From Acanthaster planci (Eukaryota > Echinodermata > Asteroidea > Valvatida > Acanthasteridae), in contig NW_019091403.1 of assembly GCF_001949145.1 (NCBI RefSeq), positions 79,650 through 143,649 on the forward strand: a stretch of DNA of 64,000 nucleotides, read 5' to 3'. Below, piece by piece: positions 40,201 through 55,200 of this stretch; position 1 is the stretch's first letter, and every line of letters starts with the position of its first letter. Under the pieces are notes generated by a model. It did no database searches, was not told where the DNA came from, and saw only the letters and a program-made list of their open reading frames with translations. The position numbers were made by a program, and so were the translations under genes.

Positions 40201-43200
40201 NNNNNNNNNNNNNNNNNNNNNNNNNNNNNNNNNNNNNNNNNNNNNNNNNNNNNNNNNNNNNNNNNNNNNNNNNNNNNNNNNNNNNNNNNNNNNNNNNNNN
40301 NNNNNNNNNNNNNNNNNNNNNNNNNNNNNNNNNNNNNNNNNNNNNNNNNNNNNNNNNNNNNNNNNNNNNNNNNNNNNNNNNNNNNNNNNNNNNNNNNNNN
40401 NNNNNNNNNNNNNNNNNNNNNNNNNNNNNNNNNNNNNNNNNNNNNNNNNNNNNNNNNNNNNNNNNNNNNNNNNNNNNNNNNNNNNNNNNNNNNNNNNNNN
40501 NNNNNNNNNNNNNNNNNNNNNNNNNNNNNNNNNNNNNNNNNNNNNNNNNNNNNNNNNNNNNNNNNNNNNNNNNNNNNNNNNNNNNNNNNNNNNNNNNNNN
40601 NNNNNNNNNNNNNNNNNNNNNNNNNNNNNNNNNNNNNNNNNNNNNNNNNNNNNNNNNNNNNNNNNNNNNNNNNNNNNNNNNNNNNNNNNNNNNNNNNNNN
40701 NNNNNNNNNNNNNNNNNNNNNNNNNNNNNNNNNNNNNNNNNNNNNNNNNNNNNNNNNNNNNNNNNNNNNNNNNNNNNNNNNNNNNNNNNNNNNNNNNNNN
40801 NNNNNNNNNNNNNNNNNNNNNNNNNNNNNNNNNNNNNNNNNNNNNNNNNNNNNNNNNNNNNNNNNNNNNNNNNNNNNNNNNNNNNNNNNNNNNNNNNNNN
40901 NNNNNNNNNNNNNNNNNNNNNNNNNNNNNNNNNNNNNNNNNNNNNNNNNNNNNNNNNNNNNNNNNNNNNNNNNNNNNNNNNNNNNNNNNNNNNNNNNNNN
41001 NNNNNNNNNNNNNNNNNNNNNNNNNNNNNNNNNNNNNNNNNNNNNNNNNNNNNNNNNNNNNNNNNNNNNNNNNNNNNNNNNNNNNNNNNNNNNNNNNNNN
41101 NNNNNNNNACAGCCTACCCAATCCTCCTTCCAATACTGTCAACTTCCAGGGGTACCAACGTATAGTTCTTCCCCCTCCCCCGACTGCTAGTCTGCCTCCA
41201 ATCGTACCTGCCTTCCTGTTGGTCACCTCAGCGTCTCGGCTTTCATCTTCCTGGTGTTGGAGATGCTCAGAGCTCTTCCGTCTCTTCAGCATCTCTCGCT
41301 CCTCTTTCCTCTTGTTGGCTCGCTGGAGGAACCTGACTCGAGGTGGGATGGCAAGACCCAAGGAGCTAACGGAAAAAAGAAATTAAAGCAAACCTGATAA
41401 CAGGTTGGAATGTTTCTGATTAAATCAGTACTTCAATCATTGTAATAATTTCTAGGCATAAAACAAATATTACCCCTCCGCCATGGACTGAGTTTTGTTT
41501 GTAGGCATTAGAACAGTAATTTTGCATGCTATAGCTCTTATTAAAAAAAATGGGAAAAAGGACTGCAGATGGTTGACTTGTCATGACCTCTGATGTAAAT
41601 ATAGGGGTCACTCACAGGAACAATAATGCAACTGAGGAAGATGTAATGCCTGGAACATAAACTATCAAGCGAGGAAAGTCAGGGAAACCTGGCATGCAAA
41701 ATTTGGTGCCCCAAGAAAATTTCCAAGGGGTTTGCCTCGGCTGTAACCTAACTGAATCCTCCTGAAATATTCAACTGCCCGGTGTCGGGATCTTGCCTTT
41801 CGTAGTTTGCCTGATCCACCCTCATCTCCCCAAATCTCATTCGTTCACACCCAAAATTACCTACCAACCGTCCCGACATCAGCCAACTTACAAGGAGTAT
41901 CTCTCCAGGGGGAGTTGGTTGACATCAAAGACGCTCTTGTTCTTCATGAGATAGACCGATTTGACGTAGTTGATGAAGCAGCGCTGGGCCGACTGCTTGA
42001 GCTCGTGGCTGCCGGCGCAGAGCGACATCAACTTCTTCTGGATGCTCAGCTTTCGGTTGGGATTGACGCTGCGCAAGTCAAACACGGAAATTTCCAATTT
42101 TGTGAAATCTCTTCCAATCTCTTCCAAGACTGAGGCTTCAGGTTATTCTGGGTTACACTTTTCGATGAAATGAAGCACAGCTCCACAAAGATTTTCCTTG
42201 AAAAAATTAGCCTCACAGTACGATTTACAACAGAAATCTTGAATAATTTTGTAAATAGACTTGCCTCAAATCAAATATCAATTCTGGTGGGGGGAAAATA
42301 AAGAACGAAATTTCAGCTTTTAGGATAACACACTTTAAATAGTCACTCTCTGAAGTTTAATATAAACATCAGAGAGTGACTTTTACAAAAAAACATCAGT
42401 TCACAAAAAACACATTAAAGGAATTAAGCTTAGTTTTTATCCATTTTCAGTTGAAACAAATAAGCCAGATTCGACCTTACGACCTCTACCAACATGTACA
42501 ATGCTCCAGTCAATTTGCTCCTTTTCAGTTGAAATATATGCAGAAACGAGCAAAGACCAGAACATTAAAATGTGGCTTTTGACAACAAATTTAAGACCAT
42601 TCTAAAACTGCTGTATCTTATTGGCTACACCACCACTAGGTTCCCTTTGTTGGTTCAGCACTCCGCTCAAGTCCATCCCTTCACTCACTTGATCTTCTGG
42701 ATGGGTATCTTGCGTTCCTCCAGCTGCTCTTTCATCGCCGCCTCCTCGGAGGGGAGCAGGATGAGCAGGGACTCGCCTCCCCGCTCGTAGCGCGCCGTCC
42801 GGCCCACTCGATGGATGTAAGTGCTGGCGTCCTCAGGGCAATCCAACTGCACCACCCAGTTGACAGCTGGGAAGTCTGCCGGTTGGTAAAAAAGGAAAAA
42901 GACTTAAGAGTCTGCACTTCCGATTCTAATAATGGATGTTTATATGCGCGTTATAATGAGAAGGAATTTCATGAAGTGACAGATAAGAAGTTACACTCCA
43001 CGACATAAAGCTAGTTTAACTAGCCTTATTTGCAAGTCCGCCATATTGATACGAAAGTCAGATTAACACATTGAAAGATGGCTTCCCAGTAAAAAAAAAA
43101 TCAGGAATGGAACATTTAATCTGTCACATAAGGGCACTTGTTTTACGTAACACCTGAGAAACTCTCCATAAACCCAGCCCTGATACATGCCAAAATCCCA

Positions 43201-46200
43201 CTCAAAAGTTTAGAAATTTCCTGTGATCATGGGTTGGAATGTTCTATTTGCCAGAAACTGTGGAATAGAACATTCAATTTTTCGCCCGGCATATGTTGTG
43301 CATTCATGCCAAGCACTGGGCGAAATAATTCAATATCACGACTGACAACCAGCCAAACATACAAAGTGGATCTAGTCTGGCACTGCACGACAGAAAGTAC
43401 CTCCATACGGTCTCTCTACAAAACCATAACACTTACCCAGTCCCCTAGCGGCAATGTCGGTGGCAAACAGCACGGCATAGTCCCTCTGGCAGAACTCATT
43501 GTAGATGGCCACCCGTCGCAGCTGATGTAGCGTGCCGTACAGGGCCATAATGGTGATGCCCGGGTGCAGGGCGCAGAACACTTCAAAAGTGTACTTCACC
43601 TGCACGATGCGGGGTACCAATCAGGGTCGTAATCATAACAGGGGTACAAACTACTATGTTAGCAAAGGGCAACTCTCTGTCTCCATTCCACATCTGAAAC
43701 TGGGGCTCATTCAAGAATTTGACAGTTATGTGTTCGCTGGTAATGGCACAGAATACCCTGTACATTGACGGCCTACTGGATATGTATCGGTTTAGCAGTT
43801 GAGACCATTACAAGGCCAGACAAACGATCATTTGCAGAAACCACTCATAAAAAAAAACAGTCACAAGTAACCGGGTGAATAATGCTCATCTGAATGGCTT
43901 GTGACGTGAATTCAGACTAGAGGACTTGTGTTGGTCTTGTGATGGTCTTCAGAGGTCTCGACTGTAACACTGTATTGTACCCTTGTTGGAATTTCAACAG
44001 GGCCTAGGAGTAAGTCTTTCAAACTTGAGCATTTCCTTTTGCGACACGTAGTATTTAAGTCCTGAATTCATGAAAATGCTGCCAAAGCAGCTATTGGAGT
44101 TGCGGAAGACGGCGGGGATAGACGAATGAGAATCGCTACCTGCTTGCAGCTGGCCATGAAGACGAGAATCTTCTGCTGGGTGTGATTGCGGATAAAGGAG
44201 TACAAGAGGTCCATCTTCTGGTCCAGCTCGCACACGACGTAGCTCTGCATGAACAGGACCAAATAAAAAACTGGATCTATGACAAAAGGCTCCGAGGCAA
44301 CAGGCTGGGGTTTTAGGTAACAAGATAAGACAAATCACCCGACCGGTGTTTATGATTTGCTTCTATTTTAATTGATGTGTTTGTTGAGGTGACAAGCTGA
44401 TTACCTCTGAAAGGAAATTTCACAGTCACAGCCTTAAAGAAAACCACGAACTGTTTCTTTCACAACTACAACCTATGCCATTTTTACAATTTCGAACAAA
44501 AATACTTTACAAGTTACGCTTAAGTCATGAAATTACAGCGGCAAACCAGACTGACGTACGTGAGCACAGGGCTACATGTATTTAATTTCACATTACAAGC
44601 ACAAGATACTATTGATCTCAAAGACCCATAGCCAAATATTTCTTGTTTTCTCATTCCGGCCTTTTACTCTCCCTCTTTGCCGTCCTTGTACAATAATCTT
44701 TTCAGAGTTTGCCTTCGGCTCCCTGGCAACCACTCCACCCATACACCCACCCTCGACTGTTTCACACCCACAGGTCATACCTGCTCTAACTGGGCTGGCG
44801 TGCTGTACTCGTGATGCTGGTGGACGGCCACGTACTTGGGGTCCTTTAAGCTCAGTCTGGCCAGATCCCGTACGGATCTAACATCATCACAATAAAATCA
44901 ATCAAACTCTGATGGAAAACGCACCTTCTTAACTTTGGAACTAGTACAGGAAAATGCAGGATTTAATGAAGGTTAAAACAGAATGCAAATCATGATATTT
45001 GAGTTCCTTCTTTCCTGCAGTTCAGCCATGTTGAACTCTGTGATGAAAGCTTAATCCACTGCTGAGTTTCTGCCAATAAACAGATAAGATTCTGGTACCC
45101 TTGATCCTTTTTGATAAAAAAAAAAATCCAACCACGCAAGTTTCAACAAGTTCCCCTTGGCTTGAAAGCTACAGCAGCATTGGTGTTTTGGGAGTTTGGG
45201 AGAAATTGTTGGTTACAGTTCCAGAAATTTTCAAAGACCAGTTTTCGAAAGGTGAAGCCCTCCTACGTTTGCCAAGGAAGCAATGCGAGAATTTAGTCTG
45301 TAGAAGAGAAACTGAGGTGGTTCATGCTGATGGATGCCTTCAGTTGGGGCTAAGCACAAACACCACTAAGCAGATTTTTGGGCTTAGCAAAAATCAGCGG
45401 AGAACCAGTCATACGTTATGTACTCTGCATAGCACTTTCACCAATGACCTAGTTTTGCTATTAAGTGTACATTTTCTCTGCCAAGCAGATTTCTGTGGCT
45501 AGAAGCTCTGAAACTTTGCCCTGGATAGCAAGGGTCACGTCTGCATCACTTGGCCGTGGCTTGAAAGAAAAAGACTCTCTGGGAACTGGCTACGGCTGCT
45601 ACCACAGACTCGTGCGTAATTTCTAGCCGTAGCCAAGTGTTTCAGACGAAGCCAGAGGTTTGCCGCCTCTTGTTCTAGTCCAAGCAAGACTGCCCTTTTT
45701 TTCCCCGCCCACCTACTTGGTCTGAGTTGCAGAGAAGAGCAGCGTCTGTCGCTCAGTGGGGAGGCTCTCCAGGATGGCATTCATGGTCTTCTCGAAGCCC
45801 AGATCCAAGATGCGGTCGGCCTCATCCAGGACTGCAGGGTAAAAGACGGCGCATTAGGAGTCCGTGGCCAGACTTGTTGGCCAAACTAAGTTTGGGCATT
45901 ACAATGTGCGTAACATTAATGTTTCAAATAGGGAACCAGGCTATGCACAAGCATTTCGTTTTTGCCTGGTACCTGCTATTCAACATCTCTTGTGCATTTT
46001 CTAAATAACTGTATTACATTACTCATTGCGATGTGTGGAAACGGAAAAACAATGAAACGAGCAAATTCTTTATCTCATTATTTTCAAGTTTTTGACAGAC
46101 TCTAATCTTCTTCGTGTTACTTGAAATTAAGACACTTTTGCAAAACTTTGGGTGAAAAGGGAAATTTGCAAAGATTGAACGAGAAAAAAATTCAGCTGAC

Positions 46201-49200
46201 AAGCCAAACATTTTCCCTTGCTCTTTTTGAAGTAACTTCTGAAATTATTTCAATCACGTTACATGGATGCAGAACTGATAAGAGTGAATAGCGCCCTCAC
46301 TTGTCTGCTGTTGAGATCAGAAAAATAAATGACTTTCATTGAATGCTTTAATGAGTGTGTGGCAACCATTGTCATAACTGGCATTTGTTTTCACTCTTTA
46401 ATCCCTATATTTGGCAATAATTCTCCAGCCCCCATAAGGTCTTCAAAATTATACTAAAAATATCTCCCTTGTTAACCTTGTGATCCTGCCCTCCCCCCCA
46501 AAGAAATCTACACCTAGAAGAGTCTTCCTCATTCGTACTGTCGACATGGATCCGTATGCAGTGACCTCCCCACTAATTGAAAGCAGAGCTTTGTTTGAGG
46601 AGGATTTCTATAAAGGAAGGTTTAATGTGTCTCTTTTACTGATTTCGGGCGAATGCCCTTCAAATGGTATTTTTGCCTCAATTACTCCACAAGGCTGTGA
46701 TAAAAACCAACACGTCTTGGGCCTGTTACTAGAAACTGAAAAACTGAGGGCAAGAACTATGGAGAAATGTAACCACTTGCTGCCAGGGTTGCCAGTACCG
46801 GACACATATTCTTTATACGCGTGGCTGGGGTCTCTGAAATTGGACAAAGGGAACTGGGCCTTCTAACAAAAGACCGTACTCATAACAAAAGACCTGGCTG
46901 CTGGGAATCAGCAACATTTTTTCACTCTCAATAGTGGAGATAATCCAGCCTTATTTTGAAATGGTATACCATGGTTTGGGGCATTCAGTGTGAGCGGATT
47001 ACCACTTGGGACAAAAGCGCTCCAACACTGCAGCGATGGGCCACACAGTACTGCAGCATGCTAATCTGGCTCTTATTGAAAAGACATCAGCAGCGCATTG
47101 TGCCAGCTTCGGGAACAAAAGAAAATTAGATAACACCGCACAATGTGGGCTCTTTTTACAAGGCTGCAGGCCTGGCTGAAATACTCTTGCATCAATAAAT
47201 TTTGTCTGTCAGGCTAGAGTGGAGACCAGACAGTTCTTCGTGTGGGTGTAAGTTTCCAGTAAATGAAGAAACGAAAAAAAAAAGAAAATTATCCCGTCCA
47301 AGTATCATCAACATTCATAAATGCCCCCAGCACGAAGTAGTTAAGACTGGAAATCATGGAACAAAGATTGCCAATTTATTTCAAACTAAAGAACAAGGGA
47401 TAAGGACAACAGAAAAAATGCTGTTAGCTCTGGACATTGGAAATGACAGAGGTCAGTTTGTGGAAGAAAAATTCAAAATGGTGGTGGCCTTGTACTGACT
47501 GACAAATATTCACCTACCCAGTATCTGCAAGTTGGAACAGTCCAAGCAAACTGTCTGGTCCAAATGCTGTAGAAACCTACCAGGGGTACACACCACTATG
47601 TTTGTGCGGGATATTCTCTCCATCTCACTTTTCAAGTCCTGAAAAAAGAAACAAAAAGAAATGTCGGACTCAGGAGGGAGGAGATTACATCATAGAAGAT
47701 TAATTGTGTACTCGAGGAACCAGACCAAAATGAGAACAGACTGATAAAGGTCACTAAGGGTGCACTGAACCAATTCAAGCTCCATTGAAAATAGTGTAAA
47801 ATCAGTCAAGTTTGGAGCCCCATTGCAGGCAACTGAAGTCCCTGAGGCCTCTCAAACAAAAAACAATGTGTTGTTTGGTCCTTCAGATTTCATTTGATTT
47901 TCAATTTTTAGTAGGTTAACCAATGAATTTTGTAATTATCCGGCCAAAACAAACTCACCCCCAAAAAAAGAATGTTCCCAAGTCTTCTCAGCGGCCATTT
48001 TTCAAATGATATCCCTCACCTTCCTCGGGCTCTTTTGACAAATTTCCAGTCTGCTTTGCCCCAAGATGAGTGCCCCTGAATCTACAGAGATGATCCAGGG
48101 CTACATACTGACACAATCCTACCATTTCTTGGCCCAAACAGACCTCTCTTTTCGAAAGTATCTGTGGGGGATACTTCTTGTGCACCTCCGCCTGGCGGAG
48201 AATTTTCCTTGAATTGGGACACTGCACCCCTAAGGCAGGGTTATGTCCTCTTAATAACAACATGATCCCGGAATGTCGTCTTTTGGAAGTGCAAAATAGC
48301 AGGAGATAAAGTGGGCAGATTTCAAGAAGTGCTTTCTCTCATGCCTTCAAGGATTAAATGCTAAAGATAAGGAGGTCTCTCAGAAACCCTGGCCTATAAT
48401 CATTTAAGATCGACCTTGGGCGTGGGTGATTGATTGCGACAGTTCCCCAACTGGGTCTGCTTGGCATCTGGCAGTAATCCTGCCCTAATATGACTCCCAA
48501 GTCTGAGACAGGCATTGGAGAGACAGTTCCAGGCCAACCTGGCAGGACCAAAGTCTTGTGACAGATCTGATCTGGGAGGGGCTCCCCAGGACTTAGATCC
48601 CCCCATGGGTGTTTCTGTGGGAGGACATTTGAGAAGGGCAAATTTAATTCTAGGAATTAAAGGCTATAGTGCAGGTGGCCTTGTCTTGAGGACAAGAGGG
48701 TGTGACAAAAACAAAGGGAATGAACGACCTCCAGGTCAGCCATTGGGGGGCTAGAGGAGAGCTGCTTAAAGCAAGACAATGTTTGGGCCTTTAAGAAAAA
48801 AAGTGTCATGGGAATTCAACTGAATTGATTTTGACTTGAAAAAATACCTTCATCCTTCAACTTCAATTTCTACGTCTTGAAAGATGATGTAGGATTTACA
48901 AAAATGTTGAGCTCATCCCTTTAAAATTTCTTTTAGAGCAAACTTGATGAAAGTCTCAGCTAAAGTTGTTCAGCGTGCTGCTACTGCTAGGCTCCTGTGC
49001 AGTGAAGGATTTTTAAGGGGTAAGAGGCCCTAGATCTTTTAAAATCCACCACAACTTTTTGGAGGATTTGGATACGGAGGCAATATGGTCCAGCAAATAT
49101 TCCTTCAGACTGGACCCAACATTTTTTAAAATTCTATTAAGTTTGAGGAGTAAGAATTTAGGCTCCTGCAACGTTATGGGTTTTGAAGAATTGTGGGTCC

Positions 49201-52200
49201 TAGATCCTTAAAAATCCAACAGAGGATTTTTACAGGATTGAAGTGTAGAAGGCGATAGTTTGAATAGAAAGGTATACCCCAGCCACTGTTCCTTCAAATG
49301 GGACTTCATGTTTTGTAACTGTCAGGTACAAAGAATGCACACCTGGGCACAGCAATTACGCTTGACAGGAGTTCGAAGAATATCTGGTAAGTGGTAATGA
49401 CATCTTTACGGTCAAGGTGATAATGGAAGGCAGAATGGATCCACAACAGATCCACATGCAAAATCGCGGTGTCAAAGTCATGAGCTGCACTGAAGGCGGG
49501 CAATCTCCAGTGACTGTCTTCCACTGTCTCTGGGGTAGACATTGGGCGCTTTCCCTGTAAAAGCTGAGACAAACTACAACACCTGCCAGTTTAAGCCCAA
49601 TGTCAGATCCTTAACACGGCAGATTCGGACAGGGGCACTGTGAGTGCCCGTTGCTATGCACTCCTGTGTTCAGCAACACCTCCCACTCAGCACGGCTGGA
49701 GACATTTTAACATTAAACAAATCAGATTGACAGTTCTACTCATGGAAAAACTCTTCAGCTTTGGAACAGCTTGTTGAATTGACACCCCAGACGTTAACAG
49801 ACGACAAAATATCAATATCGTAATTGTCAAGATGATGTCATGATCGCAGGGCAGCCATGCGCGCAAAAACTAAAATCTTCTTCCAAGGTTACATAAACGT
49901 GCGTATACCCTTTCATTTGAACTGGTGATGGAATGGATAGCTTTGAACTTAAAATCCAAGGGCACACGGCAACATATGGCCCAGACAATAAAATATTGAA
50001 TGCATAATTCACAGAAACAAATTACCTCAGCACAGCTGAGAAGCTCTTGCTGCTGGGCCAATAAAACAATAGTCCAGTGACCCCCGCCGTGGCATTTCAA
50101 ATGAATTAGGTTTTTCTCCTATTTTCGGTTGATGCAAGCCATGTGACGGCGTTTGAAGTTCTCCTTGTTAAGCTGGCTCGATCCGACGAGAGGAAAAAAA
50201 ATCAATACCAACGGGCTGCGGCAATTTCAGTTGACAAATTTACATCCAGTTAATGATCGCACGTGTATCTGTCACCGTATTCTTTCCACCTTTGTCTTTC
50301 ATATCATACTTCATGCACTTAGCATCACAAACGTGGTGTACCGTTTCACAACGTGAAAGGGTTCATGCAGGTGCACGTCACCCCACACATAGAAGCCCAT
50401 TTTACCATGTAGTCATCAGAATTGATGTATACGTGGCCGAATGGTCCTGGACTTGTGCAACCGAGTGGGAACCTGGCATGAGGGAAAGCATGGATGTGGG
50501 CCGTCGGAAAAGTCCCAAACCATTCGAGTTTGCAGACTGCTGGTATGACCGGCATGATGGGCATTCAACAGTGTTTCGCTCACTTGAGCACTACTCGTTT
50601 GGCCCATTTTCTCGTAACTCATTCAATTAAAACCAAAAATATTCATAAAACAGTCGACATGAGAAAAATATGTCCAGGTGAAGTATTACTTTGACTTTGA
50701 CAAAGGCCACAATCACCTTAAAACTGCATTTTTGTGAACAAAGTGCTTCAGTTTTCAATCTTATTTTCTTTTCAAATTTTGGGTAGCATGACATCACTCA
50801 CTGGACTCTCTCTGGTTTTAAAATCTTGCATGTTGTCGCCATTCACTATGACTACGATGGCCTAAAGCCCGGTGACAACGGGATTCTGTTGGCAACCCCA
50901 AACAAGTCAAATGCATGACCCATAAAAATTCAGGACGACCCTGTAATTAATGACAAACCAGATCATCGGCCATTTCGACTCTACAAACATCATACATAAA
51001 TCTGCATGATGCTGATAACTGAAAATTCCAAATGGTCAGGCTATTTGGTCACGCATACAAGCCTCCAAACTAAAACACTGTTTCAATTCAACAGAATGTG
51101 CACAAACCCACAATGCCTTACATGGCCAGAGCCTATCTCAGCACAGCTGCATAAGTACATACATGATATACCTTTTTATTTGCACCAATGAGGGCGCAAT
51201 AAGCACAGGGTTTGCCGCCTTCATTTGTGAGTGGCCTTGTGTCCGAGGCTCTTATCTTACTGAGTTACATTGTATGTGGAACAGATCCTCAACGGCTGCA
51301 GAAAATTCTCAAATATCCTGCAAAATCAGTTGCTGGACATGGTTGTTTTAACACAAAACTTTTAGGAAAACTCTCCCTTCAGTGAAAAAAAATTCCAGAG
51401 AGAAATGTACAGTAAAAGGCAATAACACCATAAACTTGAATTAATTAACAATAACCTTAAGACCGCAGATTGAAATCAATGTTCAAATTTCCTCTCATCC
51501 CTTTTCATCCTCCAAATTCTGTCAGAAAGTTTGTTCACTTCTCACGCATGCTTAGTAGAAAATTGTGACCAAAAAAGCAGGGGGACTTTCAGCTTCTTTT
51601 ACAATACATGTAATTTAGTTTATTAAAAGAATTATTCCAAATGCTACTAAATGGAAATTGCCACCAACAAAGGACAACTGGATAGAAATATCTATACATA
51701 TGGTCAGTGACAGGTTTCTTTGAATAAGGACTGAGGAATCTGTCCCCTTATCTACAGGACATCTGAGAACACAGGAAAATACAGAAATGTACAATTCTGT
51801 CAGTCCATGCTGAAGTCAAACGACAAGTCTGTTATTATGAAGAGTAAAACAGTTCAACCCCCCCCCAAGGAAATTAGTGAATTTAAATTTTTGGCCGGAA
51901 AAGACATCAACACCTGCAGTCAACAGTTCTCCAAGTTTACATTTTAAAAGATATTTAAAAATTTAAATCTATGCTTTGCAACGATCTTGATGACCATTAA
52001 AAAAAAAAAATACACTGCGCACAGGCTGACCTTCCCGGCCAAAATCATCAGAAAAATCTGTCGGGAACAAAGACAATCTCCCCTGTTTAGCCGTTCAATG
52101 CCACTTTGCCAGGTGCCCATCAAGACAACATTGATTGGCCTGCTGTGAGCAAGGCCATTTGCATATGACCTCTCCCAGAGGTCACACAGTAAATTACATC

Positions 52201-55200
52201 CATTAGGCGGCGCTACTTGGAAAACTCGGACCGAAGGAGAGCAGAAGGTGGCATGATGGCCGAAAGTCTTTTTTTTCCAACATTCTAGTGATGTCTTGAG
52301 CTGGACTCCAATTTTGTGTTTTGCAGGGGGGTGCTAGCAGTGGCCCCGATGATCAAATACAAACTGGGAAGGGTGCATGGGTCTCTTAGGATGGATACTA
52401 ATTAAAGTTTACAGAACAAGGACAGCAAAATACGATGTCCTTGGGTGTATCACGCAAGGACTTCAGCCCGGGCTCCACTGTGGCAGGGGGGGGTTTAATG
52501 TCTTTCTGGAATTAACTTGCCACGGGCAGATGATGAATAAAACCAGTACTTGGCAGCTAATGGGGTTTGTTTCTGCTCAGGGTTAGGGTACCCGCACATG
52601 ATATCACTGTGTAGTTTTTCTACAGAATTTATTCCAATTGCAAACTGGCATTATAACACTGCAGCCAAAGTCTTTTTTGTCGCAGCACAGAGCAAAGAGC
52701 AGTCAGCCACTTTAGTTGGACACGGAAAACATTTACACCTGCGTGAGAGCAAGGCATAATTGTTCACTTGAATTGAGGAAAAAAAAAAAAAATTTGAAAT
52801 TTTTCAGACATCTTTGGTAATACCATTATGAAATGATCATTGAAACATATTTTCTGATTTCTTCTGAATTCTTCGCAAATGGATACTAAAATATGCATCT
52901 CCCTCAAGCAATTGCCTAAATGTTATCTTCTTAACAGATGATATCCTGTTAGTGCAGTTTTAAGATTTGAGGGAAAACCTGTCATCTCATCCTAACAGAA
53001 CATTTGAGTATTAAAGTGGTCAAGCAGAGTGGCCTTGAAAGACTGCCTTTTACCACAGTTGGTCAAGAGAGGGCAGTATACAACTTCAAGTCTCACCGGC
53101 TACTGGTACAAGAAAGATCAAAAACTGTGCCTGAATTCTTAAAGTTGAACCAGTACGTTTTTTTAAAATTTCTACATGACTGAACTCTCCAATGTAAGAA
53201 GGGCTGGTAAAATGACTTTCAGTGGGATTGGGGATGGAGACTAAAATGAGGATCGATGAGGGCAAAACATGGCTACTTTTTGTGCAAAGTAAATGTAGTT
53301 TTGTGTCTTACTATTCTGCTTTTGTTACACCTGACGTATCCTTCACACTGATGCTGAAAAGACATGGATTTCATTGGTCACAAAGTAACTTGTAAATCAA
53401 ACAAAACATCTTCACACACAAAAATGAGAAACTCAAGACTAAATAAGGCACGCTGTTAGCAGGAACGTAACAGTAAGCTCAAGATTTAAATGTCACGCAA
53501 TCCAAAAAACATGAGAATTTGCAGGGCGCCTCTGTTACCAAACCCACCACAATCGAGTTTTAACTCTTTGTTTCGGTCACTCCGTTTATTATTTCAGTCT
53601 GCGATATCAATTTGATGGAAAGTATATGTACATATAGATCAGGTTATCAAGCCAAGGGCCACAAGGTAATGCCTTCTCTTCTTGTTTGATCATTTGCTCA
53701 AACCTGGTGTTGCATAACCAGCTTTATCTCCCCAGTCCAAGCAAGGTCGCCTCTGCTGGAGGCGGAGGGGATTTTAAAGGTTCTTTTTTTTCTATGACGG
53801 AACTTTTCCCAGGAAATGCTGATTGGGATCCGCTTTATTCAAACCTCAAGATATTTTGTCTCCAGAACCACCATCCGGCAAATTGGCACACTAATCTCGC
53901 CTAAAAAAAAAAAAAAATCTCCAACCGGAGATCCCGTGTTTACTCTGAAGGTCACAGCTAGAATAAGCCCCAACCCGCACAAAGACAAAAGCGACTTCAT
54001 AAAAAGAAAGCTATTTATTCCGTTGCCGGGGCATCCAAGGTTAACACCCTAGAAAGAATTCCAGCTTCCTCTTTTGTCAACAGGATGGCTTTGGACTAAT
54101 CAAACAGTGCCCGCACTCCCAGGAATGTTTGTTGTTTGATGAGGACAAAGAAAAAAAAGAAGGTTATTTTGGGACCATGGTGCATTTATATTCTGACTGT
54201 CGGTCCTGTTCTATAACTTAAAAAGAAAATTGCATAACCGGCATTCCTTGATGATGATTACAAGCTTTTCAAGGTCGGAAGGTAGAAGTAAGTACTGGGC
54301 ACCAATTGTGGACCCACTTTGCCCCTCTGCAAAGCCACTTAGGCCTCCCCCCCCCTTTATGCACCCCCAGTCTGCACCTGCCAGCTCAACACAAAGGGAA
54401 TCTCCTCTCTGTCTGGCTTGCCCCACCCCTTCCCTCCACAAGGAGGGCCCCCTTAAAACTAATTCCCTTTCACTGACTCATCCAACTGTTGATGTTATCG
54501 GGGTTCAGTCAACCCATTGACAGAGTGGCCCTCCGGAAGAAAACTCAAGGTCTTCCAGCTTTCGGACATCAACCCTTTAATAAAAAGTTACGATCATTTT
54601 AATTTTATAAAAATGGATAATTCCTAGAAGGCTTACAACTTTGGGCAAATTGAATTTATACTGGAAGTTCTTAATGTAACTTTCATTTGTTATATAAACT
54701 ACATGTAATCTCCTGGCTACAAACCCTTTCCATGAAATTTTTCAGCAAAATCAATGGAAGTAATGAAAGAAAAGCCACAGGAAAATACAGGCGATTCCAA
54801 ATAGTGCAACACCGAGAGTTTGCAACGCGTTGGCCGATAACAATGCACGAAATTTGTCGACCCTTTCCAAACGTGCATTACCGGTCGACACATCCGGACG
54901 AATCAACTCATTTAAACACACACTGCATACAGTGGCCACCCCGTAGCAAACTCTAGGTGGCACATTACATGTATTAGGAATCGCCCGAATTGAATTTAAC
55001 TACTACCAGATAAGAGCAAACCCAATCACCTGTTCACCACATTATCCAGAGTATCAAGGACAAGACGAAAAATGAACATAGACTTAAGTAAACATTCCAT
55101 TCATCAGCTTTGCCAAAGAATTTGAAGAAACAAAACAAAATCTGACAGGGATACCTGTCAAGTGTCATATTCTCGTCTAGAGCCTGGAAACAAGGCCAGA

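Noticed and set aside
40090-41386. Long open frames on both strands across the N run
   Set aside because: They are open only because the unknown bases contain no stops. Only the 41208-41365 part is a real DDX10 exon.
46480-46866. 128-codon plus-strand open frame in a DDX10 intron
   Set aside because: No domain, signal peptide or splice partner is recognised. It is antisense to the gene and looks like chance.
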